64,000 nucleotides of DNA. Source: CAVTYH01 sp963773875 (GTDB taxonomy: Bacteria > Planctomycetota > Planctomycetia > Pirellulales > JADZDJ01). A program made the translations under genes and the position numbers. Below, piece after piece: positions 55,490-64,000 of this stretch (position 1 is its first letter; every line of letters starts with the position of its first letter). A model generated the notes under the pieces. That model worked only from the letters and a program-made list of their open reading frames with translations, made no database searches and was not told the origin of the DNA. Where the stretch lies: contig CAVZCV010000001.1 of assembly GCA_963773875.1 (NCBI GenBank), forward strand, positions 166,591-230,590. Reading direction: 5' to 3'.

Positions 55490-56718
55490 CAAATGCCTCC
55501 TAAAACAGTTGCTCGTCCTACACGACCGATGCCAACAATGTACGCGGCGGTGCGCAGTGATACTTTGCGTTCATCGGTCAATTGCCATACACGCTCGAAT
55601 GCTTGCGACAGTACTCGGTCCAGCTCTTGCCGCACACGATCCAGGCCCCACTGATAGTGTTGCCGGTTTTGCACCCATTCGAAATAACTGGCCGTGACGC
55701 CGCCGGCATTGACCAGAATATCGGGCATTACGACCGTGCCGGCTTTTTCGAGCATTGCGTCCGCTTCCGGCTCGACCGGGGAGTTCGCAGCTTCAACAAT
55801 GATCGGCGCCTTGATTCGCGGCGCGTTGGCCGTCGTGATCACACCGCCAAGTGCGGCGGGAATCAGTAAATCGACATCCAGCTCCAGTAATTGTTCGTTC
55901 GTCACCTTGTCGCCGCCTTGATAGCCTGCGAGGTTTTTATGCTGCAGCGCGTAGCGTAAGGTTTCCATCACCGGCAGTCCCTCGGGCCGATAAAACCCGC
56001 CGCCGACATCGCTGACAGCCACGATTTTGCATTCCGCCTCGTGCAAAAACTTTGCCGTATGCGAACCAACATTCCCGAAACCCTGGATCGCCACGCGAGT
56101 TTGCTGCGGCTTGCGCCCTAATCGGCTGAGAAGTTTGACGACGAAAATTCCCACCCCACGGCCCGTGGCTTCTTCCCTTCCAGGTAGGCCATACAGCTCG
56201 ACGGGTTTGCCCGTCACGCAAGCCGGGCTGAAGCCGTGGTACTTGCTGTACTGGTTCATGATCCAGCCCATCACCTCGGAATTCGTTCCCATGTCGGGGG
56301 CGGGAATATCGCTGTCGGGCCCGATCATGTCGTGAATGCCGTCGATGAACTTCCGCGTGATGCGTTCTAACTCGCGGTGGCTGAACTTGGCGGGATCGAT
56401 GCCGATACCGCCTTTCGAGCCGCCATAGGGCAAATTGACCACAGCCGTCTTCCATGTCATGAGCGCGGCCAGCGAACGAACTTCATCCAGATCGACCTGC
56501 GGATGATAGCGTAGCCCACCTTTCATCGGCCCGCGCGAGTTATCGTGCTGGACGCGGTAACCAATAAAAGTGGCGAGTTCTCCGTTGTCGAGTTCTACGG
56601 GCACTTCGACTTGCACTTCGCGTCGCGGCAGAATCAACAGCCGCCGCATGTTGTCAGACAAATCCATATGATCGGCGGCCCGGTCGAAGTACAGTCGCGT
56701 GGCGTCGAATGCTCGCAT
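55489..56718 (-). CDS. gdhA: Glu/Leu/Phe/Val dehydrogenase (glutamate dehydrogenase)
   Basis: 409-residue enzyme that interconverts glutamate and 2-oxoglutarate plus ammonia with NAD(P). Substrate residues SRGPMKGGLRYHP, catalytic Lys102 (NLPYGGSKGGIGID), DIPAPDMGTN, and the coenzyme-binding GFGNVGSHTAKFLHEA are present, as are VEAANSPVEPEAD and ILVNAGGVTASYFEWVQN. Frame intact. Start ATG at 56718. It is translationally coupled to a cNMP-binding protein, an unusual pairing that may link its control to a nucleotide signal. Confidence 0.95.
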   Translation of the reverse strand: MRAFDATRLYFDRAADHMDLSDNMRRLLILPRREVQVEVPVELDNGELATFIGYRVQHDNSRGPMKGGLRYHPQVDLDEVRSLAALMTWKTAVVNLPYGGSKGGIGIDPAKFSHRELERITRKFIDGIHDMIGPDSDIPAPDMGTNSEVMGWIMNQYSKYHGFSPACVTGKPVELYGLPGREEATGRGVGIFVVKLLSRLGRKPQQTRVAIQGFGNVGSHTAKFLHEAECKIVAVSDVGGGFYRPEGLPVMETLRYALQHKNLAGYQGGDKVTNEQLLELDVDLLIPAALGGVITTANAPRIKAPIIVEAANSPVEPEADAMLEKAGTVVMPDILVNAGGVTASYFEWVQNRQHYQWGLDRVRQELDRVLSQAFERVWQLTDERKVSLRTAAYIVGIGRVGRATVLGGI

Positions 56719-56960
56719 AGCAGACTGTTAGGCCTTGGCGTCCGATCTGGATGTAGTTGTGGCGGTGGATCCATCGAATCTTACCGACGCTGGATAGGGG
56801 TAACAAGTTGCCAGGCTGACGGTGCGTGGGTCGGCGTGCGATCATGCGTGGCAAATGGCTTTGCCTCATGCTAGGTGATGGCAGTAAACTGAAGAGAATG
56901 TTGTAATGAACAATGCGAGCCGTTCGAGCTGTGCCGCCCACGAGCGATTTCAATTGAGCG

Positions 56961-59900
56961 ATGCCCACTGCTGTCTCCACTGTCGACTTTTGGAAGCTCT
57001 TTGCGGAAAGCCGTCTCGTCTCCACCCAGCAAGCGCAAGAACTTGAGCAGCGCTTTGCCGAACTAAGGCCCGAGGCCCAAGGCAATCCGGTGTCGCTGGC
57101 TCAGTGGCTGATGGGCGAGGAGCTGCTCAGTCGCTATCAAGCCAAAGTGCTCCTGGCGGGTCGATCCGGGCCATTTGTGTATGGCGATTACATCGTCCAC
57201 GACCGGCACAGCGAAGGTCGGCTGCAAGGCGCATTCCGAGCCACGCACCCCGGCACGCGGCACAAGGTCTTGCTCTATTTCCATACGGGCCCCGTGGTGC
57301 AAGATTCGAGGCGCTGGACGGCGACCGTCGAGCAGATTGCGAAGTTCGGCAAAGTAATTCATCCCCATGTGGTGCGCGTCTATCATTTGTGCGACCTGGG
57401 GCAGTACAAGTTTACGGTCATGGACGACCTGCAGGGCGACACCGCCGCGGATCGGTTGGCCAAAGGTCCTATTGCTCCCTCCGTGGCCTGTCGAATGGTG
57501 CGGCAAGTGGCTCTCGGCGTTGCTCAATCGCTGCAGTCTGGACAAATTCACGGCGCCATCCGGCCGAGTAATTTTTGGATCGATAAGCAGGGGAACGTGC
57601 AATTGCTGTTGCCGCCTTTGGTGCGCGATCCGTTGATTGCTCCTAAGCCATCCGATGTCAATAGCGCGGGCGCCAGCGACGAGTTACTTCGTCAGGCCGA
57701 TTATCTTGCGCCAGAATTGTCGCTGCCCAAGCATGAACTCGGACCGCAAACAGAAGTCTACGCCCTCGGCTGCACCCTTTATGAGCTCTTAATGGGTCGC
57801 GTTCCATTCGGCGGCGTCGATTTGAAAACGAAACTCGCTGCTCACGCGGCGCAGCCGGTCCCTCAGTTGGATGCCGACGCCGTTCCTGCGCCGATCGCGC
57901 AGCTCGTAAGCTTCGCAATGGCCAAAGATCCGGCCAAGCGCATTCGCAATCCTGCGCAAATGGCCGAAACGATTGGCAAGGTGCTGGAGAAGATCGATCG
58001 AGCCCAGCTACGTTGGCCGCCGTCGTTGCCACCCAGTCGGTTGCCGGAATATGAAGCGTGGTTACGGCCGTATGGCGTGCGAGCTGAAGAGCCAGGGCGA
58101 GCGAGTGGAATGAATGTGTTGTGGTCGAAAGACGCAAATGATGGCGACGACAATGCCGACGAGATGGAAGCCCTCGGCAACAACGCACAACATTTGCCGC
58201 GATCCAGTGGACAATCGCCGATGGGAATCGTTCAGCAACCTCTCGCTTCGCCGGCTCGAGTAAGCGACTCTCCACTAGATTGGGTCGACGCAACTCCGCG
58301 CGGAATTCGGCAGGCCGGTCGCACTCGCTCTACCAGCACGTTGACGTTGATTCTGACGATCGCGCTTGTCATTCTCAGCCTGATCGGCGCCGTCGTGTTG
58401 GGAATTTTGATTGCCAATCGGAACAAAGCGGAGCAAGCCACTTCCGCGCGAAACGCCGCCAGCGCAACGGAATCAAATGCCCAAGCAAGCGAATCTGTTG
58501 AGGCAAGCACTCCCGCTGACGAAAAAGCAGATCGGCCAGATCATCGGCAAGGCGAAAAACTAACGAACGTTGCCCTCGCGGCGGTGGACAGCAAATCCGA
58601 ACGAAACGGCGAATCGCAGATTGCAGATTCGAAATCCGGCACCGATTCCAATTCAGATTCGTCTGCTGAAAGCGCTACGGTACCGCTCTGGTCTTCGCCA
58701 ACCAAAGGTGCACCGCTCACGCTCAAGCACATTGCACCAGGTCTGCAAGCGGTGCTCGTTCTTCGGCCTGCCGAATTGAGCAAGCATGCCGAAGGCGCCA
58801 AAATCCTTGCCGCCATTGGCCCGGAGGCAGAAGCCGCGCAGCGCGAGCTCGAATCGCTCACTGGAACGTCGCTCGCCGAGATTGAGCAATTGACCATCGC
58901 CTGGGTGGAACCGATGGACTTGGTCGCGACTGCATTAACCCCCATGTTTGTGGTTCACTTCGTGAATCCGCCTGATCGTGAAAAGGTCATTGCGACCTGG
59001 GGAAAGCAAACACCAAAGTCGATCGGCAGTGAAACGGTGTTTCAAACTTCTTCGGGCTTCTCAGCGTTCTGGCCTTCCAACGAGGCGGGAAAAGTGCTCG
59101 TACTTGGACCAACTGAACCGGTCGAAGAAGCCGCCAAACTTGGCGCCGCGGTTGCGCCCGTGCGTCGTGAGCTTGAACGCCTACTTCCGTTCACTGATGC
59201 GGATCGACTTGCCACGCTGCTTTTCGTTCCGAGCGCCGCTCTGAAAACGAACCCCGATTCAAGCACAAGCTCGTGGCAATCGCTGCTCGGTCCCGGCCAA
59301 ACGTTTTTCGGCGCAGACATTCGCGCCGCTCTGGTTAGCGCGCATCTGACGAAGGACGATTTTTTCGTCGAGCTTCGCGCAAAGGGCCCGCTCGATCGGC
59401 CATCGGCAATCGAGACGCAGCAGTTTCGCGAACGACTCGGCCACCTCGCAGATTCGGTCGAGGCCTATATCGCCACACTCAACTTGAGTCCGTACGGCAA
59501 ACGGCTGCTGCTGCGGTACCCGCAAATGATCAAGCTTGTCGATGAATTTACCCGTGGCGCGCCGAGGGCAATCAAGCGGTGCTGCGATGCTATTTGCCGT
59601 CCACCGCCGCGCACAATTTGCTCATGGGCGCCGAACTGGCTTTGGCCGAGGGCGATGCTCCAGCTGCCAATTCCAGCGCCAACGCTCTCGCCGTGCAGAA
59701 ACCCGCAGAAAACATCGAGCAAAAACTGAAACGGGTCACGTCCTTGAATTTCGCCCGCGATACGCTGGAAAAAGCGATCCAGTCACTGGCCGACGATATC
59801 GGCGTGAAAGCCGAAATCCTAGGACCGGACCTGCAACTGGAGGGGATTACGAAGAATCAGTCGTTTGGGCTGGACGAAAAAGACAAACCGGCCGACGAAA

Positions 59901-60070
59901 TCTTGCGCGATATAATGCTCAAAGCCAATCCAGACGGTAAACTGGTTTATGTGGTCAAAGGCAAGGAATCCGGTGGGGAGGAAATGCTGTTGATCACCAC
60001 CCGCGCCGCCGCATCCAAGCGAGGCGACAAGCTACCACCGGAACTGGTTAAGCCAAGCGGGAAGAAGTAA
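56961..60070 (+). CDS. Transmembrane pseudokinase (Ser/Thr kinase-like), frameshifted
   Basis: About 1035 residues. The N-terminal domain (FWKLFAESRLVSTQQAQELE to EELLSRYQAKVLLAGR) matches that of the kinase at 15401. A kinase-like domain follows with YLAPELSLPKHELGP and EVYALGCTLYELLMGRVPFG, but the catalytic HRD is replaced by HGAIRPSNFW. The DFG loop is LLPPL, and the glycine loop is degenerate. It is therefore probably catalytically dead. A transmembrane helix (TLILTIALVILSLIGAVVLG) precedes a large extracytoplasmic domain (LTLKHIAPGLQAVLVLRPAE). The frame changes near 59556-59563 (GGCGCGCC) and continues AEGNQAVLRCYLPSTAAHN to KLPPELVKPSGKK. Confidence 0.85.
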
Positions 60071-60103
60071 CGACGGACTCGTTGAGAAGCGCAGAGAGAG
60101 CAC

Positions 60104-62380
60104 GTGCAGCCCTTCACCATCCAATGCACGACATGCCGACGCAGCCTGCGGGTCGTTGATCCGGAAGCGGTCGGGCAAATTCTTTCGTGCCCGAAGTGCA
60201 CGAGCATGGTGCTGGTCGAAGCCCCTGCCGGTTGGGATTTGAGTCCGAACGCTCCAACGCCGCCGGTGACGATTGTCAATCCGACTCCGCCCGCGCCGGA
60301 ACCGAAGGTGGCGTCGAGTTCTTCGATCGTCAATCCGATCGCGGCTGCTGCTCCGCCGATTACGGCCACGTCGCTTCCGGTTGCCAAAGCATTGGAAGCG
60401 TCAACTGTCATCAATGCCACGACGTCAAAGACGGCGAAGCGAGTTGTAGCGCGAAAACCCGTGCCCGTGGCAAAACCATTGGTACCAGCGACGTGCGCAA
60501 CGAGTGCGACACAAGCAGTTGTGGTTCCGTCGCCAGTCAAGAAAATTCAACCAGTCGTTACAGAAACTCCGCCAGTTGCATCGGTTGATGCATCCGTTCT
60601 GCCGGCTGACAGATGGCCGCGTTGGTTTTGGCCTGGTGTTGCCGGAACGCTCGCGCTGGGAGTTGCGTTAATTGCGCTGCGGTTGATGCTGCATCGTGCC
60701 GATGTAGCGCCCACAGCGCCCGTCGATAACGGCGCAATCGCTCAATCGCCGCCAATGCGCACCACACCGCCAATTGAGACGTCGCCGCCGGTGGCGCCTG
60801 TCGAACCAACTGTCACTCCGCCAGCGCACAGCCAACCGGTTGAAAAAAAATTCGACCATTCCGTCGCTGTCGCGGATAGTAAGCCGATGCCAGTCACCTC
60901 GCCCGATGTGCATCCGATCGAACAGACAACTTCCGCGCCAGATAAAACCGCTGCCACGATTAATCCGGCTGAAGAAATACACCAAACTGCACCGGCGCCA
61001 AACTCCTCGCCGCTGATTGCCAACGATGGGCCACCCGCGCCAACCAATCCCGCGTCGGTCGCCGACAATCCGCCGCCCGCCGCTACGCCGGAGCCCAAAG
61101 CGGACATCAAAGCCGAACTCAAACCGAACGAAACTGCGGACCCACCGCACGTAGCCAACTCCGGCCCCATGCGGTTCGGCACTCCCTCCACAAACCCAAC
61201 AGCTCCGCCGGCGAAAAATACAGCGCAGGTGGATCCGCCCGCACTGCCGATGCGCGATGCGCCACAGCCTCGAACATTGCGCCGCGTTCAACCGCGCACT
61301 GTCAACGTCAACGCGCGCTTGGGCGATGTCGTGCCGGCCATGGAAACTCGGGCGATGCCGCTCGTCGACTTTCTCAATTTAATTTCCGATCTTAGCACGA
61401 TACAGATTTCCGTTGATGCCGACGCACTGTCCGACCTGGGGCAATCGTTTGTCGCTCCGGTTACACTCAAGCTTGAATCGTCCAGCGTTGGCGAAATTCT
61501 AGATGCGGCCCTAGACGGTCTGAAGCTTGGCTATCGCGTGCAGGATGGCGGCTTGCTGGTCGGCTATCCGCCACAGTCAAATTTGCGTGAAGCGAAGTAC
61601 ACGGTGGTCGATTTGACGGGCAATGATGCGAAGTCGCTTGAAAGCCTGGCGCTCGTCGTTCGCCGCATGCTTTCACCGCAATCATGGCAGTTAGCCGGAG
61701 GGCATGGAACGATGACCGGCGGCAATGGAGCGCTGGTCGTCAATCAAACCGATGCCGTGCACAATGAAATCATTCTGCTGTGCGAAAAGCTGCGTGTCGC
61801 CCGCGGATTGCCGCCGAAGAGCAGGCTCGATCCGTCGCGATTTGTGCTGACCACGCGATCCGATAAAGGCAAACAACTGCTCGCCATTCCGGTAACGGCG
61901 AACTTCGGCACGCCGCAAACTCTGGCAAATGTTGTCAAATGGTTGCACGCTAATACCGGCGCGACGTTCTTGATCGATCACGCGGCTTTGGCGCGCCTGG
62001 AAAGTTCCGATGAAAGTGAGTCCAGCGCCGTTGCTGTCGGCAAACCGCTGTCCGCGTTTCTCGACGATTTACTAACTCCCATGGATCTTGCCTGGCGGGC
62101 GATAGACGAACGCACGATTGAAATCACTACGCGCGACGCGGCCGCTGCTCACATGGAAATCGAGTTCTATCCGCTGGGAGAATTGGCCGGCAATGCTGAA
62201 GCTGCCCAAGCACTCATCGGCCAAATCAAAGCCAAAATCGAACCGCAATCCTGGGGCGACCGACTCAATCAGGCGGCTATGCAGTTCGACGCGCCGAGCC
62301 ATGCCATCCTTGTGCGAGCACCGCAGAAAACTCAATCGCAAATTCAGAAATTCATCGCCGACGCTCGTCCACGGACCTAA
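60104..62380 (+). CDS. Zinc-ribbon / transmembrane / STN-like secretin-domain protein
   Basis: 758 residues from a GTG at 60104. An N-terminal zinc ribbon (Cys8, Cys11, Cys29, Cys32; IQCTTCRRSL, ILSCPKCTSM) and a transmembrane helix (about 172-192, GVAGTLALGVALIALRL) are followed by a proline-rich disordered region (about 200-390). The C-terminus contains STN/secretin-like modules (MPLVDFLNLISDLSTIQISV, VTLKLESSSVGEILDAALDG; second copy TLANVVKWLHANTGATFLID). It lies 34 bases after the pseudokinase, so they are probably co-transcribed. It looks like a planctomycete-type protein bridging cytoplasm and periplasm; the function is unknown. Confidence 0.75.
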   Translation: MQPFTIQCTTCRRSLRVVDPEAVGQILSCPKCTSMVLVEAPAGWDLSPNAPTPPVTIVNPTPPAPEPKVASSSSIVNPIAAAAPPITATSLPVAKALEASTVINATTSKTAKRVVARKPVPVAKPLVPATCATSATQAVVVPSPVKKIQPVVTETPPVASVDASVLPADRWPRWFWPGVAGTLALGVALIALRLMLHRADVAPTAPVDNGAIAQSPPMRTTPPIETSPPVAPVEPTVTPPAHSQPVEKKFDHSVAVADSKPMPVTSPDVHPIEQTTSAPDKTAATINPAEEIHQTAPAPNSSPLIANDGPPAPTNPASVADNPPPAATPEPKADIKAELKPNETADPPHVANSGPMRFGTPSTNPTAPPAKNTAQVDPPALPMRDAPQPRTLRRVQPRTVNVNARLGDVVPAMETRAMPLVDFLNLISDLSTIQISVDADALSDLGQSFVAPVTLKLESSSVGEILDAALDGLKLGYRVQDGGLLVGYPPQSNLREAKYTVVDLTGNDAKSLESLALVVRRMLSPQSWQLAGGHGTMTGGNGALVVNQTDAVHNEIILLCEKLRVARGLPPKSRLDPSRFVLTTRSDKGKQLLAIPVTANFGTPQTLANVVKWLHANTGATFLIDHAALARLESSDESESSAVAVGKPLSAFLDDLLTPMDLAWRAIDERTIEITTRDAAAAHMEIEFYPLGELAGNAEAAQALIGQIKAKIEPQSWGDRLNQAAMQFDAPSHAILVRAPQKTQSQIQKFIADARPRT

Positions 62381-62432
62381 CCAAAAGAGTGCTGCTCTTG
62401 CGTTGAGCGACATCGCATGCAAAAATTTGAGT

Positions 62433-62510
62433 ATGAAGAGCGTTAATCTGTCCTTCGCGTTTTGGTTTTACTTTAGCCCGCCAGGATGCGGGGCCGGAGG
62501 AGGTTCATAA
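62433..62510 (+). CDS. Aromatic-amino-acid leader peptide of DAHP synthase
   Basis: 25-codon open frame from ATG 62433 to TAA 62508-62510. Codons 8-14 (62454-62474) read Phe-Ala-Phe-Trp-Phe-Tyr-Phe (FAFWFYF), preceded by MKSVNLS and followed by a Ser-Pro-Pro-Gly-rich stretch. Six of seven consecutive codons specify the three end products of the pathway, as in pheL- or trpL-type leaders. It lies 227 bases ahead of the DAHP synthase start, just before the hairpins of the attenuator. The ribosome site is weak (TTGAGT). Real as a control element; no protein function expected. Confidence 0.8.
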   Translation: MKSVNLSFAFWFYFSPPGCGAGGGS

Positions 62511-62580
62511 ACGCTCCTCAGTAAGCCGACAGGCAATACAAGCCCCGAGACCTGGTGTCGACCAGCTTTCGGGGTTTTTT
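62477..62580 (+). promoter_or_regulatory. Transcription attenuator with alternative hairpins
   Basis: Region 1 CCCGC (62477-62481) can pair with region 2 GCGGG (62488-62492). Region 2 GCGGGGC (62488-62494) can alternatively pair with GCCCCG (62542-62547), the 5' arm of the terminator. If the ribosome stalls on the aromatic codons it covers region 1, freeing region 2 to form the antiterminator; if translation proceeds, the terminator forms. The pairings are by eye, not folded computationally. Confidence 0.7.
62543..62580 (+). terminator. Intrinsic terminator of the attenuator
   Basis: CCCCGAGACCTGGT (62543-62556) pairs with ACCAGCTTTCGGGG (62561-62574) around a GTCG loop, with one mismatch and one G-T pair, followed by TTTTTTATTT. 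Confidence 0.9.
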
Positions 62581-62736
62581 ATTTGCCCCGGTTTGGAATT
62601 TGATAATTGGAGCTTCATTCGTCAATCGAATTTAGCTTCGCCACTGCGTGTCGTCATTCGTCATTCCCAATGGATGATTTTTCTCGCTGTCAAAACCGCA
62701 TCATCAATCCCCGAAAATTCAATAGAGGATCCAACC

Positions 62737-63759
62737 GTGATTGTCGTCATGAAAAAAGGCGCCGCGGCCGCGGATGTAAACCACATGGTCGATCGCATTG
62801 TGCAGCTCGGGCTTAAACCGCATGTCATTAATGGCACGGAGCGAACCGTGATCGCCGTCGTCGGCGACGATCGCAGAACGTACAAAGAGTCGCTGGAAAG
62901 CGGACCGGGCGTGGCAGAAGTGCTGCCGATTCTGGCGCCGTACAAAATGGCCAGCCGCGAATTGCGCTCTGAGCCCACCGTGGTGAAAGCCGGCAGCTTG
63001 ACCGTTGGCGGCGGCACGATTGGCGTCATCGCCGGACCCTGTTCCGTGGAAAGCGAAGAACAAATTATCGCTTCGGCCAAAGCAGTTAAAGCCGCCGGGG
63101 CCACGGCGCTGCGCGGCGGAGCATTTAAGCCGCGAACCAGTCCTTACAGTTTCCAAGGTTTGAAAGATGAAGGATTGAAACTATTGGCCACTGCCCGCGA
63201 TGCCACCGGTCTGGCGATCGTCACCGAAGTCGTGGCCACCGAAGATGTCGATCTCGTGGCTCAATATGCCGATGTAATGCAAATCGGCGCCCGAAATATG
63301 CAGAACTATCGTTTGCTCGAAGCCGTGGGCAAATCGACGCGGCCCGTGCTTTTAAAGCGCGGCCCAAGCGCGACAATCGAAGAGCTGCTTCTGGCAGCGG
63401 AGTACATTCTGGATGCCGGCAATCCGAACGTGATGCTCTGCGAGCGCGGCATTCGTACGTTCGAAAGCCATACCCGCTTCACGCTGCCGCTGGCGACCGT
63501 GGTTTATCTGCACGGCAAAACACATTTGCCGGTGGTGGTCGACCCCAGCCACGGCACGGGTCACACGTGGTTGGTGCCGCAAATGTGCGCTGCGAGCGTA
63601 GCTGCCGGCGCCGATGGGATCATCGTCGAAGTGCACCCCGATCCCGAGCATGCGCTTTCCGACGGAGGTCAATCGCTCAATTGCGACCAGTTCGCCGAAA
63701 CAATGCGCACCTGCCGCCGCGTGGCCGAAGCGCTGGGGAAGACGCTAGGGCAAACATGA
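62737..63759 (+). CDS. aroF: 3-deoxy-7-phosphoheptulonate synthase (DAHP synthase)
   Basis: 340-residue enzyme joining phosphoenolpyruvate and erythrose 4-phosphate, the first step of aromatic synthesis. It is the Thermotoga/Bacillus-type beta subfamily, with an N-terminal ferredoxin-like ACT-type domain (MIVVMKKGAAAADVNHMVDR) that mediates feedback inhibition. The barrel has GVIAGPCSVESEEQI, ALRGGAFKPRTSPYSFQG, MQIGARNMQNY, LLKRG, and VDPSHGTGH (metal/substrate site). The GTG at 62737 follows GAGG by eight bases and gives the family length. It is controlled by the attenuator above; aroK lies 9 kb away. Confidence 0.95.
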   Translation: MIVVMKKGAAAADVNHMVDRIVQLGLKPHVINGTERTVIAVVGDDRRTYKESLESGPGVAEVLPILAPYKMASRELRSEPTVVKAGSLTVGGGTIGVIAGPCSVESEEQIIASAKAVKAAGATALRGGAFKPRTSPYSFQGLKDEGLKLLATARDATGLAIVTEVVATEDVDLVAQYADVMQIGARNMQNYRLLEAVGKSTRPVLLKRGPSATIEELLLAAEYILDAGNPNVMLCERGIRTFESHTRFTLPLATVVYLHGKTHLPVVVDPSHGTGHTWLVPQMCAASVAAGADGIIVEVHPDPEHALSDGGQSLNCDQFAETMRTCRRVAEALGKTLGQT

Positions 63760-63915
63760 TTGCGATATCTGTTTTGCATCTAGCGAACGATGAGCCCCAT
63801 TCTTGCTGGTTTCGATCGTCTCGCTTAGTATGGTTGAATTCGAAAAACTTGGGCATTGAATTCGCGCTGGCGGAGATGCTAAAAGCTCTCTGAGATATCC
63901 CGTTGATACATAAGC

Positions 63916-63999
<84 letters not shown>

Positions 64000-64000
64000 T

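Noticed and set aside
63567..63893. 108-codon plus-strand frame overlapping the aroF end
   Set aside because: Overlaps the conserved C-terminus of DAHP synthase in another frame and has no family features.

Overview
The window reads as chromosomal DNA of a planctomycete (Planctomycetota, probably Pirellulales-like). The evidence is the protein repertoire: a TPR plus PQQ-type beta-propeller giant, an LRR protein with the RFSIRSIL membrane anchor, Ser/Thr kinases with a common N-terminal domain, a PEP-CTERM protein, an LEPR-type N-terminus on a Ca-binding repeat protein, many small secreted proteins and GH28/GH29 sugar hydrolases. Genes are loosely packed on both strands, with short operons and several repeat-rich intergenic stretches. 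I see no prophage, IS transposase, rRNA or CRISPR array; one tRNA-Leu closes the window.

Layout: 1-8.7 kb holds a TPR/PQQ protein running off the left edge, an HU protein, a DUF4112 membrane protein, a C45 acyltransferase and an LRR protein. 9.6-14.3 kb is a nitrogen cluster (ammonium transporter, P-II protein, P-II uridylyltransferase) acting as transporter, sensor and modifier. 14.4-20.8 kb has PilZ, glutaredoxin-like, Ser/Thr kinase, Fur, FlgM and EF-hand genes. 21.6-33.6 kb is secreted and metabolic: M14 peptidase, alpha-L-fucosidase, threonine aldolase, a repetitive lipoprotein, a phytase-like protein, a PEP-CTERM protein and an M16 peptidase. 33.7-40.6 kb has small exported proteins, an unusual LEA-like/Asn-Arg-Asp-repeat/PDZ protein, an esterase and a three-gene membrane-protein/ATP-grasp cassette. 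40.7-44.5 kb is the fatty acid operon rpmF-fabD-fabG-acpP-fabF. 44.8-53 kb carries secreted hydrolases and hypotheticals around a 1.5 kb repeat-dense region. 53.3-64 kb holds aroK-ltaE, gdhA with a cNMP-binding protein, a pseudokinase with a zinc-ribbon/STN partner, an aromatic leader peptide with attenuator, DAHP synthase and tRNA-Leu.

Three signals stand out. (1) Upstream of DAHP synthase there is a complete-looking ribosome-mediated attenuator: a 25-residue leader peptide with the run FAFWFYF, mutually exclusive hairpins and an intrinsic terminator. (2) Three dispersed copies (about 8.9, 21.1 and 49.1 kb) of an apparently non-coding element each carry an A-tract plus sigma-70-like promoter at one end and three 11-bp iterons at the other. 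(3) About 16 apparent frameshifts fall in 12 otherwise well-conserved genes, including fabD and fabF, mostly at G or A runs or GC dinucleotides. Indel errors in the assembly are the simplest explanation, so those genes are annotated across the frame change.

All functional names rest on motif recognition and family memory; no database search was run.
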